Of a DNA stretch of 64,000 nucleotides, positions 36,974-49,434 are shown in pieces; within the stretch, counting starts at the first letter, position 1, and the number at the start of each line of letters is the position of its first letter. The stretch covers positions 62,001 to 126,000 of the forward strand of contig JAGFBZ010002547.1 in assembly GCA_018398805.1 (NCBI GenBank), read 5' to 3'. Position numbers and translations under genes: made by a program. Below the pieces are notes generated by a model, which saw only the letters and a list, made by a program, of their open reading frames with translations, did not search any database and was not told the origin of the DNA. Source of the DNA: Hirundichthys speculiger (lineage: Eukaryota; Chordata; Actinopteri; Beloniformes; Exocoetidae).

Positions 36974-37777
36974 ATTAGCATTTAAATCTCTTTTAGAGTC
37001 ATTGGATGTCTCACAAAAAGTGAAAGAACTGACTCACTGCTTTAATCATATCCTGAATCTGGTCCTCAGCTATGGTATAGAAACTCACCACATGCTCTGG
37101 GTCTCTGTAAAGCGCCTAGAGACAATTGGCATTGTAACAGACACTGTACAAATAAATTGAATTGAAATAATCACATTGTATAAGCAAAATCAAATAATGA
37201 ATTCAAAAGTAGTGTAAAGTATATTTTTATTTAAATGTTTTGCTGCCATATGAACAAAAGTGCCACAACATTTGTTGTGCAAACACTTTTAACATCAGCA
37301 ATTGTCAGTAACACATATGTACTGTAAATCTCATCTAAAAAAAAATGTAAAATAAGATCACGCTTGTGGCCACTTCCAGGGCATTAATGTCATCCTGTTT
37401 TTATGAAAAATAAAAAAAAGTCTACCAACCAAACCCTGAGCCACAATCATAACATTAAAATGGCAATTTCTGAGGTAACAGCAGAAACTTGGCAGTGGTT
37501 ACAAATAACCTTGTTTCTTTTGAATCCGCCGTGTGGGAGAACTTTAAAATGAAATATCAATGTGAAAGTTCTGTAACTTTACCGCTCTCCATGTCTGTTT
37601 TAGCTTTCCCACATGTTTTTCCACAAATTCTCTTCTGGTTCCGCAGTGGCCAGAAACAGACTTTTCAAAACAAAAGCGTGTGAGCGACATGTGTTAATGT
37701 GCGATAAAATAAAGTCATAATAAAATAATGAGTTAATGCGATAATAACGCATTATATTGCCCAGCCCTACAAACAAT

Positions 37778-40700
37778 AACATATCTTGTTGGATCGCGTT
37801 GGGAATAAAAAACACACTTCTTTGTGAAATAAGTAAAAAATTTAAGATTTTTCTGTCAAGCTGGACCACATAAACAATAGCACTGACATTTTTTTTTTAC
37901 ACTAAATAGAACAGACAAACTTTTGTACTTTGCAAAACCAAAGATTTTTGTTTCAATTGCATGAGCACTTTTATTATTTTATATTCTTCAAGTTTTCCAG
38001 TAACACAATGTCCTCTCATCTCAAAGGAAGAGTCAGGAGATCTATGAATTTTGTACAGGGGGATGTGTATTCATCATTATTTTTGATTTGCAAGTTGAGT
38101 TGTTCATCACCATTATAATCCCATTTATCTCTGATCCTTTTGCATTTCTGTATCTAGCTCTCTCGAATAAGGCCTTGTTTTATTGAATTCAAGAGAACTC
38201 AAGCCATCTTTTTAAATCATAATCGATATTTCAGATAGTTCAGTCAAGCGCAATCAATACCAAACATCAAACCTTCAAATCCATAAAATTAGAAACCATG
38301 GGTTTTAGAATCGATGTTAATGATTTTAACCTTTACAGGAAAAGGCAGTTGGAAGTGGTGACTCTAAGGATCTGCAGGTGGAATCTCTGATACTCTGAAT
38401 CTGGTGCTCTTTTTGCAAAATGTGTTGTATCAATACCTAAAGAACTCTCTCAGAGCTTAATAAACATGGTTTTTCAAATCTGCAGTCCTTTCCCACACAG
38501 AGAGACGGTATATTGCAGCTAAAATATGCCCCAAATATTCAGCCTGTGGTCTCCTTAGCTTGGTTATACAGACCAAATCAATCAGTCAGTCAGTGTGTGC
38601 TTCCAAACCACTCCAGTGTCACCAAGTCAGAGCAGTGACAACAGTGTTGGTGTTTAAGAGAGACATGTACGTGTTTATTCCTCTGTGAATACCTCCACCA
38701 CAGACTCATATCTGCACTCTCTGTTCTGTATTCATACAGTACAAAAAGGAGGGAAAGAACAACAGAGACATAGCCTTGAATGGCTGGCATGAGAGCTTGT
38801 GAGTCCAGCAAGCTGTTTAAGATACATGGACTTAAGAAATCCTGCTAATTTCATGTCTTTCAGATCAGGCTGCGTGGTTACCGAGGTGATGAGTACTGCC
38901 CCTGGAATTACTGACAGCACTATCGCTTCTGTGAAAAGGTCAGAGATTCATTTATTCAAAGGTGAACAGAAATAGTAATTTTCCTGAAAATTTTAGGCAA
39001 ATTAGGTCTGTTGAGGTGTGAAACATCTTCTCTTGCTGGAGCGTTGGGACTTTAGTGGAGGACACAGCAGCCTTATGACAGTGAAACCAGGAGCTTAGCT
39101 GTTATAGTTAAAATGCTTTTAATGTTACACATTTCTGTGTGGGTGTTCGTTTGTGCGTCAGAACATAACCAGTGGGAAATGATCAAATACTAACATTTGA
39201 TTACACTGATATGGCTTTCCCTTCAGTCATTAATTTTCAGGTTCTCTCATCATTGTAGCTCATGGTGCACGTCATATCCCAGCTGTGTCTGTCGTTGCAC
39301 CAGTGCAATGAGGTTAATGTCACTTCCTGTTTAGAGTAGTTTCCTCATGACGTGTGTGACATATACGTTGCAAAGTACAGGGGAAACACTTGATTAGATA
39401 TTATGAACGCTGCGTGGGACTCAGACGCTTTCAACATAAAAAAGAAATTTTTCACTGAAGGAGGGATACAATTCCTGTGGTACAGTTTAACTTTATGCTA
39501 AAATATTTTCTTGGTGAACAATAAATATGAGATGATTGAGGGCAAACAGTTAATAAATTACATGTAGGGAATATTCAAACAATTAGAAATGTTTAGTGCT
39601 GCAAGGCCCAAAAGATTCTGTTAATCTCTAAGTACCACTTCCTCAGCAGGGTCTTTTTAGGGTGAAATGACTCTCTGGGAACACTGTCTAATCCCCCTGG
39701 TGGTTTTGTGGGCATATGCGGAAGATGTTGTAGCATGCTGGATGTATTTAATGCACCATCTGGTTTGGGGATTCTTTGGAATCGGATGTGATGTGCTGGG
39801 GAGGGGGGGTAAAAAGGACATCATGGGCTTGTTGCATAGTAGCTGCAACTGTTAAACAATACTTTCCAAAATTTTCCTGTGCTTTGCTGTGAGTTTCTAT
39901 TTGCTATGCTTGTTTGGTTCTAGTTTTTCTACAAAACTATGTTCATACAGGAGAATTCCAAATACAAATTTGCCAATATCTAAGTTCCAGTACAGGAATT
40001 AGTGTGCCTTTTATCTCGTGACATGCATTAAGGGCTGACGTTGGTGGGTTGAACTAAATATGCAACATTCACATACCATTACAATCCATGAAGCACTGCT
40101 TGTTTCAAATAAATAAATAAATAAAATCTTAACAAAAACCTTCTCCAAGCCTTATTCATGTGTTTCATTTGCCTAGCCATAACCATGCTTTAACATAACC
40201 TTGTTTTACTGCTATATACAGATTGCGTAGAAGGATGATATTTTATAAAAGTTCTTTCATGAGTGTTTAAAAAAATCTACTTTAATATAATGTGCTACTT
40301 AAGGAGTGGCTAACATCATAAAGCAGGTAGCATCAGTGAGAAAGAATCAAAATGAGAAATTAATTAAGAATGAATCATATTCATCCAATGAAAAATGAGA
40401 AAAGGTGAAGAATATAAGAACTGGTGTCAGCTCTCAGTGGTGGTGAAAGCTCTCAGGTATTCAAAGATACCAAACTAAAGCAAAAGTGCTTGACCTGTGA
40501 TTTTATTCTCAACGACTTATATTTTTATTGTCTGAAGTACTACCACAAACAGATGGCTATGAAGTGTCTTTTAGTTACAGTTCTATCGTGAATCCAATTC
40601 AGTTCAATTCATCCATCCATTATCCATACCCACTTTGCTTTCAGTAATGCTGCTATAGACCTGGTGTACAGTCCACCCATCCATCCATTAACACTACCTG

Positions 40701-41190
40701 CTTCATGAAGTCTGCTGGAATTGACCCCAGCTGCCTTTGGTGGGAGGGCAGGGTCCATGCAGACCCTGGACAGGTCACCAGAACATTACATCGCAGAAAA
40801 TACGGTTTCAACTGGTATGAACCAACCATCTTGTCGAATGCAGAATATTTTAAATACTGCATCATTTCCAAGGTTGGAAATGGAAGACTGACAAAATGAA
40901 ATGGCTTATCAGTTACAAAACAATAAGGAAATGGTCAAATTGAGAATAGTTGCTTCAGTGAACTGAATTTTATCAGTAGGAATCCACATTTTCTATTACT
41001 GATTAAACAAAAATAACTGTTAAGGCTAAAAAGAATAATGTATCAGCTTTGTAGTTCCACAGTTGACTGTATACCTGAACTGTAAAAATGTAGATAAAGC
41101 TTCCGGTAATGGCTGCCACGAGAATGGCTGTGTAGTCAGTAAGCTCCCGGATGCCTAAACTCAATGGAAATGGCATAAAGACTAACATTT
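37778..41190. other. Unassigned region
   Basis: No convincing gene. A degenerate LINE-tail-like repeat (gaccccagctgcctttggtg, then accctggacaggtcaccaga) lies at about 40715-40785. Other open frames are short and without family features. Confidence 0.45.
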
Positions 41191-41216
41191 TTAGTGTGCG
41201 TAGATGTGGATCATGA

Positions 41217-42340
41217 GTGGAAAAAAATAAACGCAAAAAGAATCAAGACAAAACTAAAGTAAACCCTGGTCAAGCTAAGGTGAATTCCAGCATGCTAGAC
41301 AATGATCCAGACTCAATCACCTCACTACGGAATACAATGGAAGGTATCAGCAAACAGATCCAGGCTCTTCAAAACGACCTGAAAGCCGACCTAAGGCCGT
41401 TTAAAGACGACATTACAACTCAGGTGAAATGCAAGATGTCTCTGCTGAAAGCAGATATAGACCAGAAATTTGCAACAGTCTCTAATGATATACAAGAGCA
41501 AACAGAGAATTAACGCCAATCAAACTAGGACAGAAGAGGTGGAAGCGTGGTCCGTGGAGGCTAATGCTGTATTCCTAGAATTACTGCAAGAACAACGGAG
41601 AGTGGGGGAGAAATTAGATGACCTGGAGTCGAGGTCGAGGTAAAATAACTTGAGGACACATGGCATTCCAGAAGATACAGAGAAAGGAGGACAAACGATA
41701 GACTTTGTAAAGGAATGGCTGAGTGCTGAACTTTCAATTCCTACAGACCTCCAGATACAACGTGCACACAGAGCGCTGAAAGCGAAACCGAAACTAGATA
41801 AACCTCCGCGGTCAGTGATCGTCAATTTTCTACAATACAGCGCAAAGGAGCTTGTTTTGTTCAAAGCATGGAGGAAGAAGCTTATTAAAATAGAGGACAG
41901 TCGAGTATACGTTGATCACGACGACAGTGCCGGTGTTCTGCAACAGTGCAAGGATTACACAAACATAAAAGCAGCTCTTAAAACCAAGGCATACGCTTCC
42001 AGACACCATACACAAAAATGCACACAAATTGGGCCGGTGGAAAGAAAGCCTACAACAGCGCACAAGAGGCGGCGGCAGAGCTACATCGGAGAGGAATAGA
42101 GGTTGACATCCCACCGAAGGAACCGACAGGCGACTCCCTGTTGGAGCAACTACGATGTACAGCCCTCTCATCCTGGCATCACGTTAAAGGCAGGAGTGCG
42201 GCGGATGCAAGCAGGCGGGCCCGAAAAAAACTACAGGAATTTCAACACAACTCCAGTGAGGGAGGTGTCGTGGAAAATTTGAATACAAGATGCTTCAGAT
42301 GTGGTGTTAGGTACAACAAAGAAACTCAGAGATAAAAGGG
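41217..42340 (+). pseudogene. L1-type ORF1 protein, broken
   Basis: Three plus-strand frames (41217-41513, 41650-42099, 42018-42335) and the stretch between them form one L1-type ORF1. It starts with a Lys-rich head, then a coiled-coil stretch (about 41330-41630, including LLQEQRRVGEKLDDLESRSR). The RNA-binding domain follows: NNLRTHGIPEDTEKGGQTID, DLQIQRAHRALKAKPKLDKP, RSVIVNFLQYSAKELVLFKA, then NSAQEAAAELHRRGIEVDIP. ORF1 proteins of L1 trimerise on the element RNA. A stop at 41511-41513, a second stop at 41641-41643 and frame changes show that it is dead. The rest of the L1 is not adjacent; the ORF2 at 56919 could be from the same family but is 14 kb away. Confidence 0.8.
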
Positions 42341-42900
42341 GTCAACAGACTCTATCATGCACTGTGAGAAATTTTCCCAGAGAGGAGGGCAGTCACACGT
42401 TGTCTTTATGAGATTTCCTTTTGCACCTACCAAAACGCATATCAAATGAATTCCTGTCCCTTGTTTTAGCAGACTTCCACCACCTACTGAAATGTGTATT
42501 GAATCAGGTCCTGCCTTTTGCTCTGTCAGACTTGCTAAGTCACATACCACAATGTGTCTTACTCTTTCATCTGGCAGACTTCCTAAAAGTCACCTATAAA
42601 ACAGATGTAAATGTTTGTTACGACGGACACAACCATCCAGTCTGCAGGCTACATAACTGTGTCCCGCTGCTGCGCTCAGCTTAAATAAACTTGGTTAAAT
42701 TTTGAGCTCACTGCCATTGCCTTTGTTAAGGATCTATAATTTCAAATCAAATCCTACCCTTCTCTTTTCTTAAACCCAAACCCCTTCCTCCTCCCCCCTC
42801 CTCCCCCTTCTCTCACACACTTCACCTACACCCCACCCGCACATTACTGATACTCAAGAGCCTATCATGGCTCATTACGCTGACCACACGCCCAAGGGCC
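42341..42900. other. Unassigned stretch
   Basis: An 87-codon frame at 42421-42684 has no recognised feature. Pyrimidine-rich sequence follows (42755-42830). Confidence 0.4.
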
Positions 42901-43358
42901 CTCCATAGCTCGCTTGCATTCACCCTACAACAATTCCACTACTTCTTTATTTTTATTTTTACTTTTTCTGTGCTCTCCTCTCTCTGTCCTACATCCTCTT
43001 TCTGTCCTCCATCTTCTCTCTGTCCTACATCCTCTCTCTGTCCTGTCTCCCCTCTTTTTCTTTCTCTACCCGGCTGGCCTTCGGCAGGAAGGTCCCCCCA
43101 TATGAGCCAGGTCCTGCTCAAGGTTTCTTCCTCTTAAAGTGGAGTTTTTCCTTGCCACTGTTTGGTATAAAGGTTTTTTTTTTCTCCCTACGTGGGAGTT
43201 TTTTACCTGCCATTATCATTGATTGGATTTAATTATATAATCTTAGTTGATGATATTTGCTCGGGGGTCATGCTCTGGGTCTCTGTAAAGCGCCTAGAGA
43301 CAATTGTCATTGTAACAGACGCTATATAAATAAAATTGAATTGAATTGAATTGAATAA
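42900..43358 (+). repeat. LINE 3' UTR repeat with (TTGAA)n tail
   Basis: Contains gagccaggtcctgctcaagg, ttcctcttaaagtggagttt and tgctctgggtctctgtaaag, then tataaataaaattgaattga ending at about 43355. This is a very common fish LINE 3' end; its last 90 bases match the tail at 37090-37164. A short 19-22 bp tandem (tctctgtcctacatcctc) lies at 42975-43052. Confidence 0.7.
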
Positions 43359-43796
43359 TTTAGTTTGTGCGACTTATGAAAATTGCCACAACAGAGGCAG
43401 TAGTGGTATTTGGAATATTAGACATAAACTGATATGATTCACAAATGTATTATTGGGTTCAACTATAAAGACAACATAGAGATAATGGGTTATGTTTGTT
43501 TTTTTGGACTGTTGGCTTGGGGCAAGTAATACCGTGACTAATATGAGTAGGTTGCTCCCCAGTGGATGGACTCTCAATGCTGGACGGGGTCCTTTCCTTG
43601 TGAGAGGTTTTTTTTTACCCCAACACAAAAGAGATGTCGGCTTATAATAACGGATGTCGACATCTTTTTATGGAAGTCAACATTAGTAATCAATAAGCGT
43701 TATTTTCTTTATTTGTTTTGCAATTGTTCATACAATGTTCATGTCTGTTTAACTGTTGGCCTAAGGGGATGTATAACAAAGAATGGTGTAATTTAG

Positions 43797-43870
43797 CCTT
43801 TCTCAACTGGGGTGTCTTGAATTTCCCCCTTGGGGGATCAATAAAGTATATTTGATTTCATTTGATTTGT
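43797..43870 (+). repeat. Retroposon 3' tail with a hAT-like end beside it
   Basis: gaatttcccccttgggggat then caataaagtatatttgattt is a tail sequence shared by many fish LINE/SINE copies, ending in (ATTTG)n. Just before it, cctttctcaactggggtgtc resembles a hAT terminus. Confidence 0.5.
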
Positions 43871-43947
43871 GTCACGGCACACTGGGGTGTCGTCTGACAG
43901 CTTCAGGGGTGTCGTTAAAAAAATGACCTATTCTGACATTTCATATA

Positions 43948-44060
43948 CAGTGGTACCTCTATTTATGAACGTTTCTACATACGAAATTTTCAGGTCACGA
44001 AACGCCTCAAAGGGAAAATATTGCCTCGTTATGAAAAAAATTTCAGGATACTTTTACTTT
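43948..44060. mobile_element. Left end of a Tc1/mariner-type element
   Basis: TA then CAGTGGTACCTCTATTTATG, followed by gaaattttcaggtcacgaaa. The inverted counterpart lies 12 kb away at 56035-56170. Confidence 0.6.
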
Positions 44061-44480
44061 ACTACAATTTAAAATGACAGGAGATCACCAAAGTGATTTC
44101 TCTCATTTTGATCAAATCAATGTTTTTAGATTGAATATTATTTGCGCATGCGCAATCTTCAAAACTTCTGGCGGTATAATTATACTTCCACCTCAGACGC
44201 GTCTGCATTTCGTTGGGACATTAATCAGGCTTCCGCCCTGCTGGTCGAAACTCCGCAAGACAGACTGGATATTACCTTCGTTATACCTGGGAGAAGACAA
44301 GCTTCCGCCGAAAGGTGAGGTTTTTATTCAAAAAACGTTGCTAAATGAGTCAACGTGACATGCCTGAGAAGATGGCCGCGCAAGAGTGATCCGCGTCTTC
44401 CCCCTTACTTCATTTCGCTAATAAATATCGCAAAGAATGCAGAAACCAGCGTGAAATGTTTTGTGATTGTTCCACACTGC
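44061..44480. other. Unassigned; possibly LINE 5' UTR
   Basis: The stretch cgtgacatgcctgagaagat then ggccgcgcaagagtg (44353-44390) just before the ORF1 start looks like a LINE 5' leader, but I cannot place its edge. Confidence 0.35.
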
Positions 44481-44487
44481 TGAAAAC

Positions 44488-45075
44488 ATGTCGAAGAGCA
44501 CCAGACACTCAGCTAAACCCGGCGGAGGCGTCGGGGGCATGAAGAGCAGCAAAGCAGCTAATGCTAACCAAGCTAATGTTAACCCCAAGGTCTCTCCCCC
44601 CAAATGTTACCGAGGCGGTGGAGGCAGTTGCGGATTCCTGCGTACCTGGCGAGGTTGCGAAGGAGCTTGCTAAACTCTCAGCCCTGATTGTGGAAAGTCC
44701 GAGAGCCATGATAAGAAACTGGAAGAGATACGCAAAACCACGAGCGCCACCGAAAGCAAAATTGCAAATATCATTAGCCGGGTAAATGATGTGGAGGGCC
44801 GCTTAGTTTTTTTGGAAGATGCATATGAGAGCCAACGGGAAAATCCTTCAGCCTCCGGTGCTGAGCTAGAAGCGCTTCGAGAACACGTTGATGACATGGA
44901 AAACCGAGAACGCAGGAATAATTTGCGTTACCTTGGCTTTGCTGAGTCGTGTAAAGGTAGAGATGTGGTTGCATTTTTAGAAGAAACCATACCAATTCTT
45001 TTACATATCGATTTTCCCAAGGGACTGGAATCTTGGGCGAGCGGCCAAATGAACGCACACAAAATGTTCATGTAG
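44488..45075 (+). pseudogene. ORF1 of a second L1/Tx1-type LINE, truncated
   Basis: An ATG at 44488 opens MSKSTRHSAKPGGGVGGMKS in frame 44467-44673. After a frame change the sequence continues in 44561-44785 and then 44791-45075. The last part carries a coiled coil (VNDVEGRLVFLEDAYES, ELEALREHVDDMENRERR) leading into NNLRYLGFAESCKGRDVVAF and LEETIPILLHIDFPKGLE. This order matches ORF1 of Tx1-like L1 elements of fish, and differs in sequence from the ORF1 at 41217, so two lineages are present. It stops just after the start of the RNA-binding domain. ORF2 does not follow. Confidence 0.75.
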
Positions 45076-45611
45076 GCGAAGAGACATTTCCCCCCCTGAT
45101 TTATACACTTGTGGGGGCGTGAGGGTGACCGACATCTACAGAAATCCTGGATTCTGGATCACTTTCAAATTTTTGATAACATTGCGGTCAATGGGGCTGG
45201 AAATTTTGTTTCTCAATATCTCTGTTAATTATTGCCCAAAACTCATGAAATTTGACTCAGGGATTGACAATGAAAACCTCTATCAAATTTCAAAGGCTGA
45301 CCTTGTTTCATTGGTATAGTAAATGTATTTTAAAAGAAATAACATAACAGCATAATATTTTGACAAGTACAGTGTCAAATAGTTAGTAGTACATGTAACA
45401 TAATGAATTATCAACATGTTTTTCTTTTTAACTTCAGGAAAGCAGCCACTAGTTTCATTGTATTCCTGCCGTGCAACTTATTTGGGAGTTCCCTTTGAGC
45501 CCGCAGTAAGGTGTGTACAATATCATGAGGGCTTATGTGATCATTAAATCACCCTTCTAAAACCCTCTTCTACGCTCCTCTCCCCTAACCCCCTTTTATT
45601 TTTTTTGTCAG
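45076..45611. other. Upstream region of gene A
   Basis: A 66-codon frame at 45119-45319 is not recognised. A possible upstream exon of gene A may start after ttttaacttcag (45438), but nothing fixes its frame. cttttattttttttgtcag just before 45612 is a good splice acceptor. Confidence 0.4.
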
Positions 45612-46065
45612 TTATCCATGCATGTGGAAATGTAAAGACTGTGACCATTCATATTCAAAAAGATCTGAACTTCTAAAACATTATCGACTTGATCATAAGC
45701 ATCATGGACGGGGCTGTGTTTACCAATGTACTTATGAGAATTGCCCGTGCACATGCCGGACATGGAAAGCTCTGCTGACTCATCTAAGCAAATCCCATCC
45801 TGCCCAAAAATCTGCACAAAAAGATAGCTTTTCATCATTCAAGTGCCACACCTGCAACAACAATCAACTTTCTACTGAGACAGACTATTTTCAACACATT
45901 GGGACACATTTGAAAAATGTATTATTATTATTAGCCTTTATTTTACCAGGTTAGTCCCATTGAGATCAAAGATCTCTTTTCCAAGGGAGACCTGGCCAAG
46001 AGGGCAGCAGCATAGTTACATTAAAACAACAAACAACACATAAAATCTACAACATTAAAACTTGC

Positions 46066-49000
46066 TCACATAAAGCATTTGCACACAGATAAGGTAGACT
46101 GCAATGATCTCACTAGAGCTTTAAACTCATTCAATGTAACAAGGGCTTTAAGTTGAAGTTCAGATTGTATGTTATTCCAAGCAGTAGGTGCTGAAAACCT
46201 AAATGATTTCTTGCCCAGTTCGGTTCGTACTTTGGGGACAACAAATTGCAGAGTATCCATAGATCGGAGATTGTGACTTCCTTGTTTCCTTGCTAAAAGA
46301 CAAGACAAATAGGATGGAGTGATACCCAGAATGGTTTTGTAAATGAACACATACCAATGACTAAGGCGTCGAGCATGTAAAGACGTCCAGTTAACCTTAG
46401 TATAGAGTACACAATGGTGAGTAAGGGGACTGCAGTTCGTAATGAATCTCAGTGCCCCATGGTACACACTATCTAGCGTACGGAAACAATGAGCAGAAGC
46501 ATTCATATACAAAACATCTCCATAATCAATAACAGGCAAAAAGGTTGTTTCCACCAATTTCTGTTTCACATGCAAAGAGAAGCAAGACTGGTTCCTATAG
46601 TAAAATCCTAATAAAAGTTTCAGTTTTTTTTACAGCATACTGAATGTGCTCCTTAAAAGACAAGTGGTCATCAATTAAAAATCCTAAATATTTAAAAGTA
46701 GATACCAATTCAATACTTTGACCATTTCTTGTTAAAATTTTCTCAGACAGTGCTGATCTAGCAGTTTTTGAAGTGGTAAAGAACATACATTTTGTTTTGT
46801 CTGCATTTAAAACAAGTTGCAGATGACAAAGTTGGTCTTGTACTCTATTGAATGCAAGTTGTAAATACTGAAAGGCCTCAGCAGGAGTGGGTGCTGTGCA
46901 GTATATAACAGTGTCATCAGCATAGAAATGAAAATTTGAGTTTGGAATATTCTGTCCAAGATCATTTATGTAAATAGTGAATAATAATGGGCCCAGCACA
47001 GAACCTTGAGGGAGGCCCTTTTTCACTTGCAATACCTCAGAGGAGGAACCCTCTATCTGAACAGCCTGGGTTCTGTTTGTGAGATAATTTGCAAACCATC
47101 CAACTGCTTGCTGAGAAAAACCAATAGCTAAAAGACGTTTGATTAAAGTAATATGATCTACAGTATCAAATGCTTTTGAAAAGTCAATTAAGAGGGACAG
47201 ACAGCACTGCTTTTTGTCAAGAGCTTCAGTTATGTCATTTATGATCTTCATGGCAGCAGTAACAGTACTGTGATTTTTGCGAAAACCTGACTGAAATGGT
47301 GACAAAATAGAGTTGATGGCCAGAAAGTCTTTTACCTGTTCACTGATCAGGGATTCAAGTACCCTTGCCAGAGCAGAGAGTTTAGAGATTGGCCGATAAT
47401 TATTTAAAATGCTAGGGTCACCTCCTTTTAGTAGGGGGATTACAAGGGCATGTTTCCAGTCCAGGGGGATTTTATTTAAAATCAAAGTAAGGTTAAAAAT
47501 GTGACACAGTGGTCCAGCTATAATTTCAGCTGCCAGCTTTAGGAAAAACGGCTCCAAATTATCTGAGCCAGCTGGTTTTCTAGGATTAAGTTCCTTTAGA
47601 GCTCTCATGACCTCTGCTATGGTAAAAGGAGTAAAATTAAAAACCTGAGTATTTCCAATGGTTCTTTCAGAAGTTAGTGATACATCAGTAGAATTGTCAG
47701 AATTATATAGAAAACCAGAGGAAATAAAATGATTATTAAAATAATTTTGCATTTCTCTCCTATCACTTACTCTGAGTCCATCAACAAGTATACTAGGTGG
47801 AAGATTGACTGAATTACAGCGAGCAGACTAAGATTTGATGGTCTTCCAGAACTTCTTTGGGTTTTTGAGGTTTTCTGTTGTTGTGGAGAAATAAAATTCA
47901 GATTTTACTTTCCGAAGGAGAGAGGTAAATTTATTTCTCAATTGTCTAAAATTCAGCCAATCTGCTTCCAATCCTGACATGCGTGCCCTGGCCCAAGCAG
48001 CATTACGCTCATGCAATACATCTGATAGGTCTGTTGTAAACCACGGATTATCACGTCCTTTAACTCTGAATTTGCGGAAGGGGGCATGTTTATTCACTAT
48101 ACTTAAGAAGCTTTTGTGAAAATATTTCCATGCTAGTTCAACATCATCAAAAAGAGCGATTCTATCCCAATTAAGAAGATACAAGTCATGCAAAAAAGCT
48201 TGCGTCTCAAATAATTTCATACTACGTTTTTCAACAATACGCGGCTTGCTTTTAGGAATCCTTGTGTCTCGCACTACTGCAATCACACAATGATCGCTCA
48301 CATCATTAGGGAAAACACCTGATGCAACAAATTTAAAAGGCATATTTGTTAAAATTAAGTCAATGAGTGTAGATTTTTAAGGGCATTTAGGATTAGGTCT
48401 TGTAGGAGAGTTAATTAATTGCGTAAAATTTAAAGATTCACACTGTGCTTTCAATGGGTCAGACACAGATGTGAGCCAGTCCCAGTTCAAATCACCGACC
48501 AACACTATTTCATTATATCTCAGTTGTGACAGAAGCTTCACAAGAGTAGATAGTGAATTACTAGGGGCAGATGGAGGCCTATAACACCCCACTAACATAA
48601 TGTGATGATTTCTGGACAATTCGATTTCAAGTGCTAACAGTTCAAGTTCTTTACTTACTGACTCTGAGAGCACTAATTTAACATCAAAATTCTGCTTAAT
48701 ATATATGGCCACTCCACCACCTTTTCTTTGTTGGTCAGTACGATAGACATTGTATCCATGAATGTAAATATCTTTATCATGCACAGATTGTTTAAGCCAA
48801 GTTTCAGATAAGACTACAATATCAGCATTTGTTGAATCTATCCAGATCTTTATCATATCCAGTTTAGAGAGTAAACTCCGAACATTAATATGAATAATCC
48901 CAAGACCAGATCTATCTTAAAATCTGCAGGTGTAAAACATTGTGTAGGTGTGTCAGGGCCTGGATTAGTCTCAACATTTCCTGAGAGCAATAACAATAAT

Positions 49001-49368
49001 ACAACTAAAAATTTGTGCTTTATATTATTATCTTTTGAGTTAGTCTTCAGTCTGGAAAAGTATGTGCTTAAAAAAGGGGAACCTGCAGTAATGTATAAGT
49101 AATCTCTTAAAACAAGGAAACAATAAGAATGAATGGACTCTACAATTGTATGCAGCCATTTTGTTTTGTCCAAAGTCACAAAAATCTTCAGCTGAGATAA
49201 AGCTGAGGTTATTTTGTAGCTGCCACTATGATGAAATGTTAAATTATCAAAGTTGTCAAACTGTGCATCTTGTAGTAGCATAGCTCGTGAGGGAGGGTTA
49301 CCAGACCCATTTGGGATACCAGTAAAACCACACAAAAGTATAAAACACAATACAAGGATTTGTGACAA
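46066..49368 (-). pseudogene. LINE polyprotein: N-terminal region with 2A-like motif, endonuclease, reverse transcriptase
   Basis: 49368-48853 has a hydrophobic, signal-like N-terminus (MSQILVLCFILLCGFTG) and, at residues 131-138, NVETNPGP after VVLLLLLSG: a 2A-like ribosome-skipping motif with Asn in place of the usual first Asp. A frameshift near 48895 leads into the APE endonuclease: INVRSLLSKLD, VVLSETWLKQ, RKGGGVAIYIKQN, GCYRPPS, EIVLVGDLNWD (48856-48377). An in-frame TAA at 48378, SDHCVIAVV, and a second in-frame stop (TAG, 47828) follow. The RT (47752-46595) has LLKGGDPSILNNYRPIS, SGFRKNHSTVTAAM, LLIDFSKAFDTVDHITLI, KGLPQGSVLGPLLFTIYIND and FHFYADDTVIYC. A frameshift in an A-rich run near 46620 precedes the C-terminal domain (46575-46066). 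The domain order is standard for L2/CR1-group LINEs. Confidence 0.88.
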
Positions 49369-49434
49369 AGTGAAAGGAAAAAGTTCACTGTTTTACCACT
49401 TTTGATGATGTTAGCAGACAGGGCTGATAGCAGG

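Larger units (their letters stand above)
34957..37090 (+). pseudogene. L2 endonuclease fragment interrupted by a piggyBac element
   Basis: The APE-type endonuclease of L2 LINEs nicks target DNA to prime reverse transcription. Visible here are the YRPP motif, the D-x-x-x-x-VGD motif (DKVVIVGDLKI, with Leu where Phe is usual and Lys where Asn is usual) and the HCFNHxLDLVL-like block. The first part ends at TTAA 35108-35111 and the second starts at TTAA 36970-36973. Dropping the insertion and one TTAA restores a continuous frame. An in-frame TAA precedes the YRPP part (34946-34948), so the gene is broken in any case. Confidence 0.75.
34813..37164 (+). mobile_element. L2-type LINE fragment, internally deleted, inside the hAT element
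   Basis: The plus strand encodes parts of an L2 endonuclease: GRGGGVAAIYNSSL (from about 34822), LVVVYRPPAGAYLDFLSEF (34958-35016), DKVVIVGDL (about 35050). After the piggyBac insertion it continues with LAFKSLLESLDVSQ and ELTHCFNHILNLVLSYGIE (to about 37080), then jumps to a LINE 3' tail (tgctctgggtctctgtaaag, then attgaattgaa). The RT is missing. aattatcatatt before it and aataatcacatt after it may be its target duplication. Confidence 0.75.
34353..37769. mobile_element. hAT-type element split by a LINE insertion
   Basis: Termini are TAGGGCTGGGCAA at 34353 and TTGCCCAGCCCTA ending 37769. The flanking 8-mers CAAAGAAT (34345-34352) and CAAACAAT (37770-37777) differ at one base and are a good hAT target duplication. 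The interior is interrupted by an L2 fragment (34813-37164). The parts outside it match other copies at 30260-30561 and 58494-58934. No hAT transposase is visible, so the family here is non-autonomous. Confidence 0.8.
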
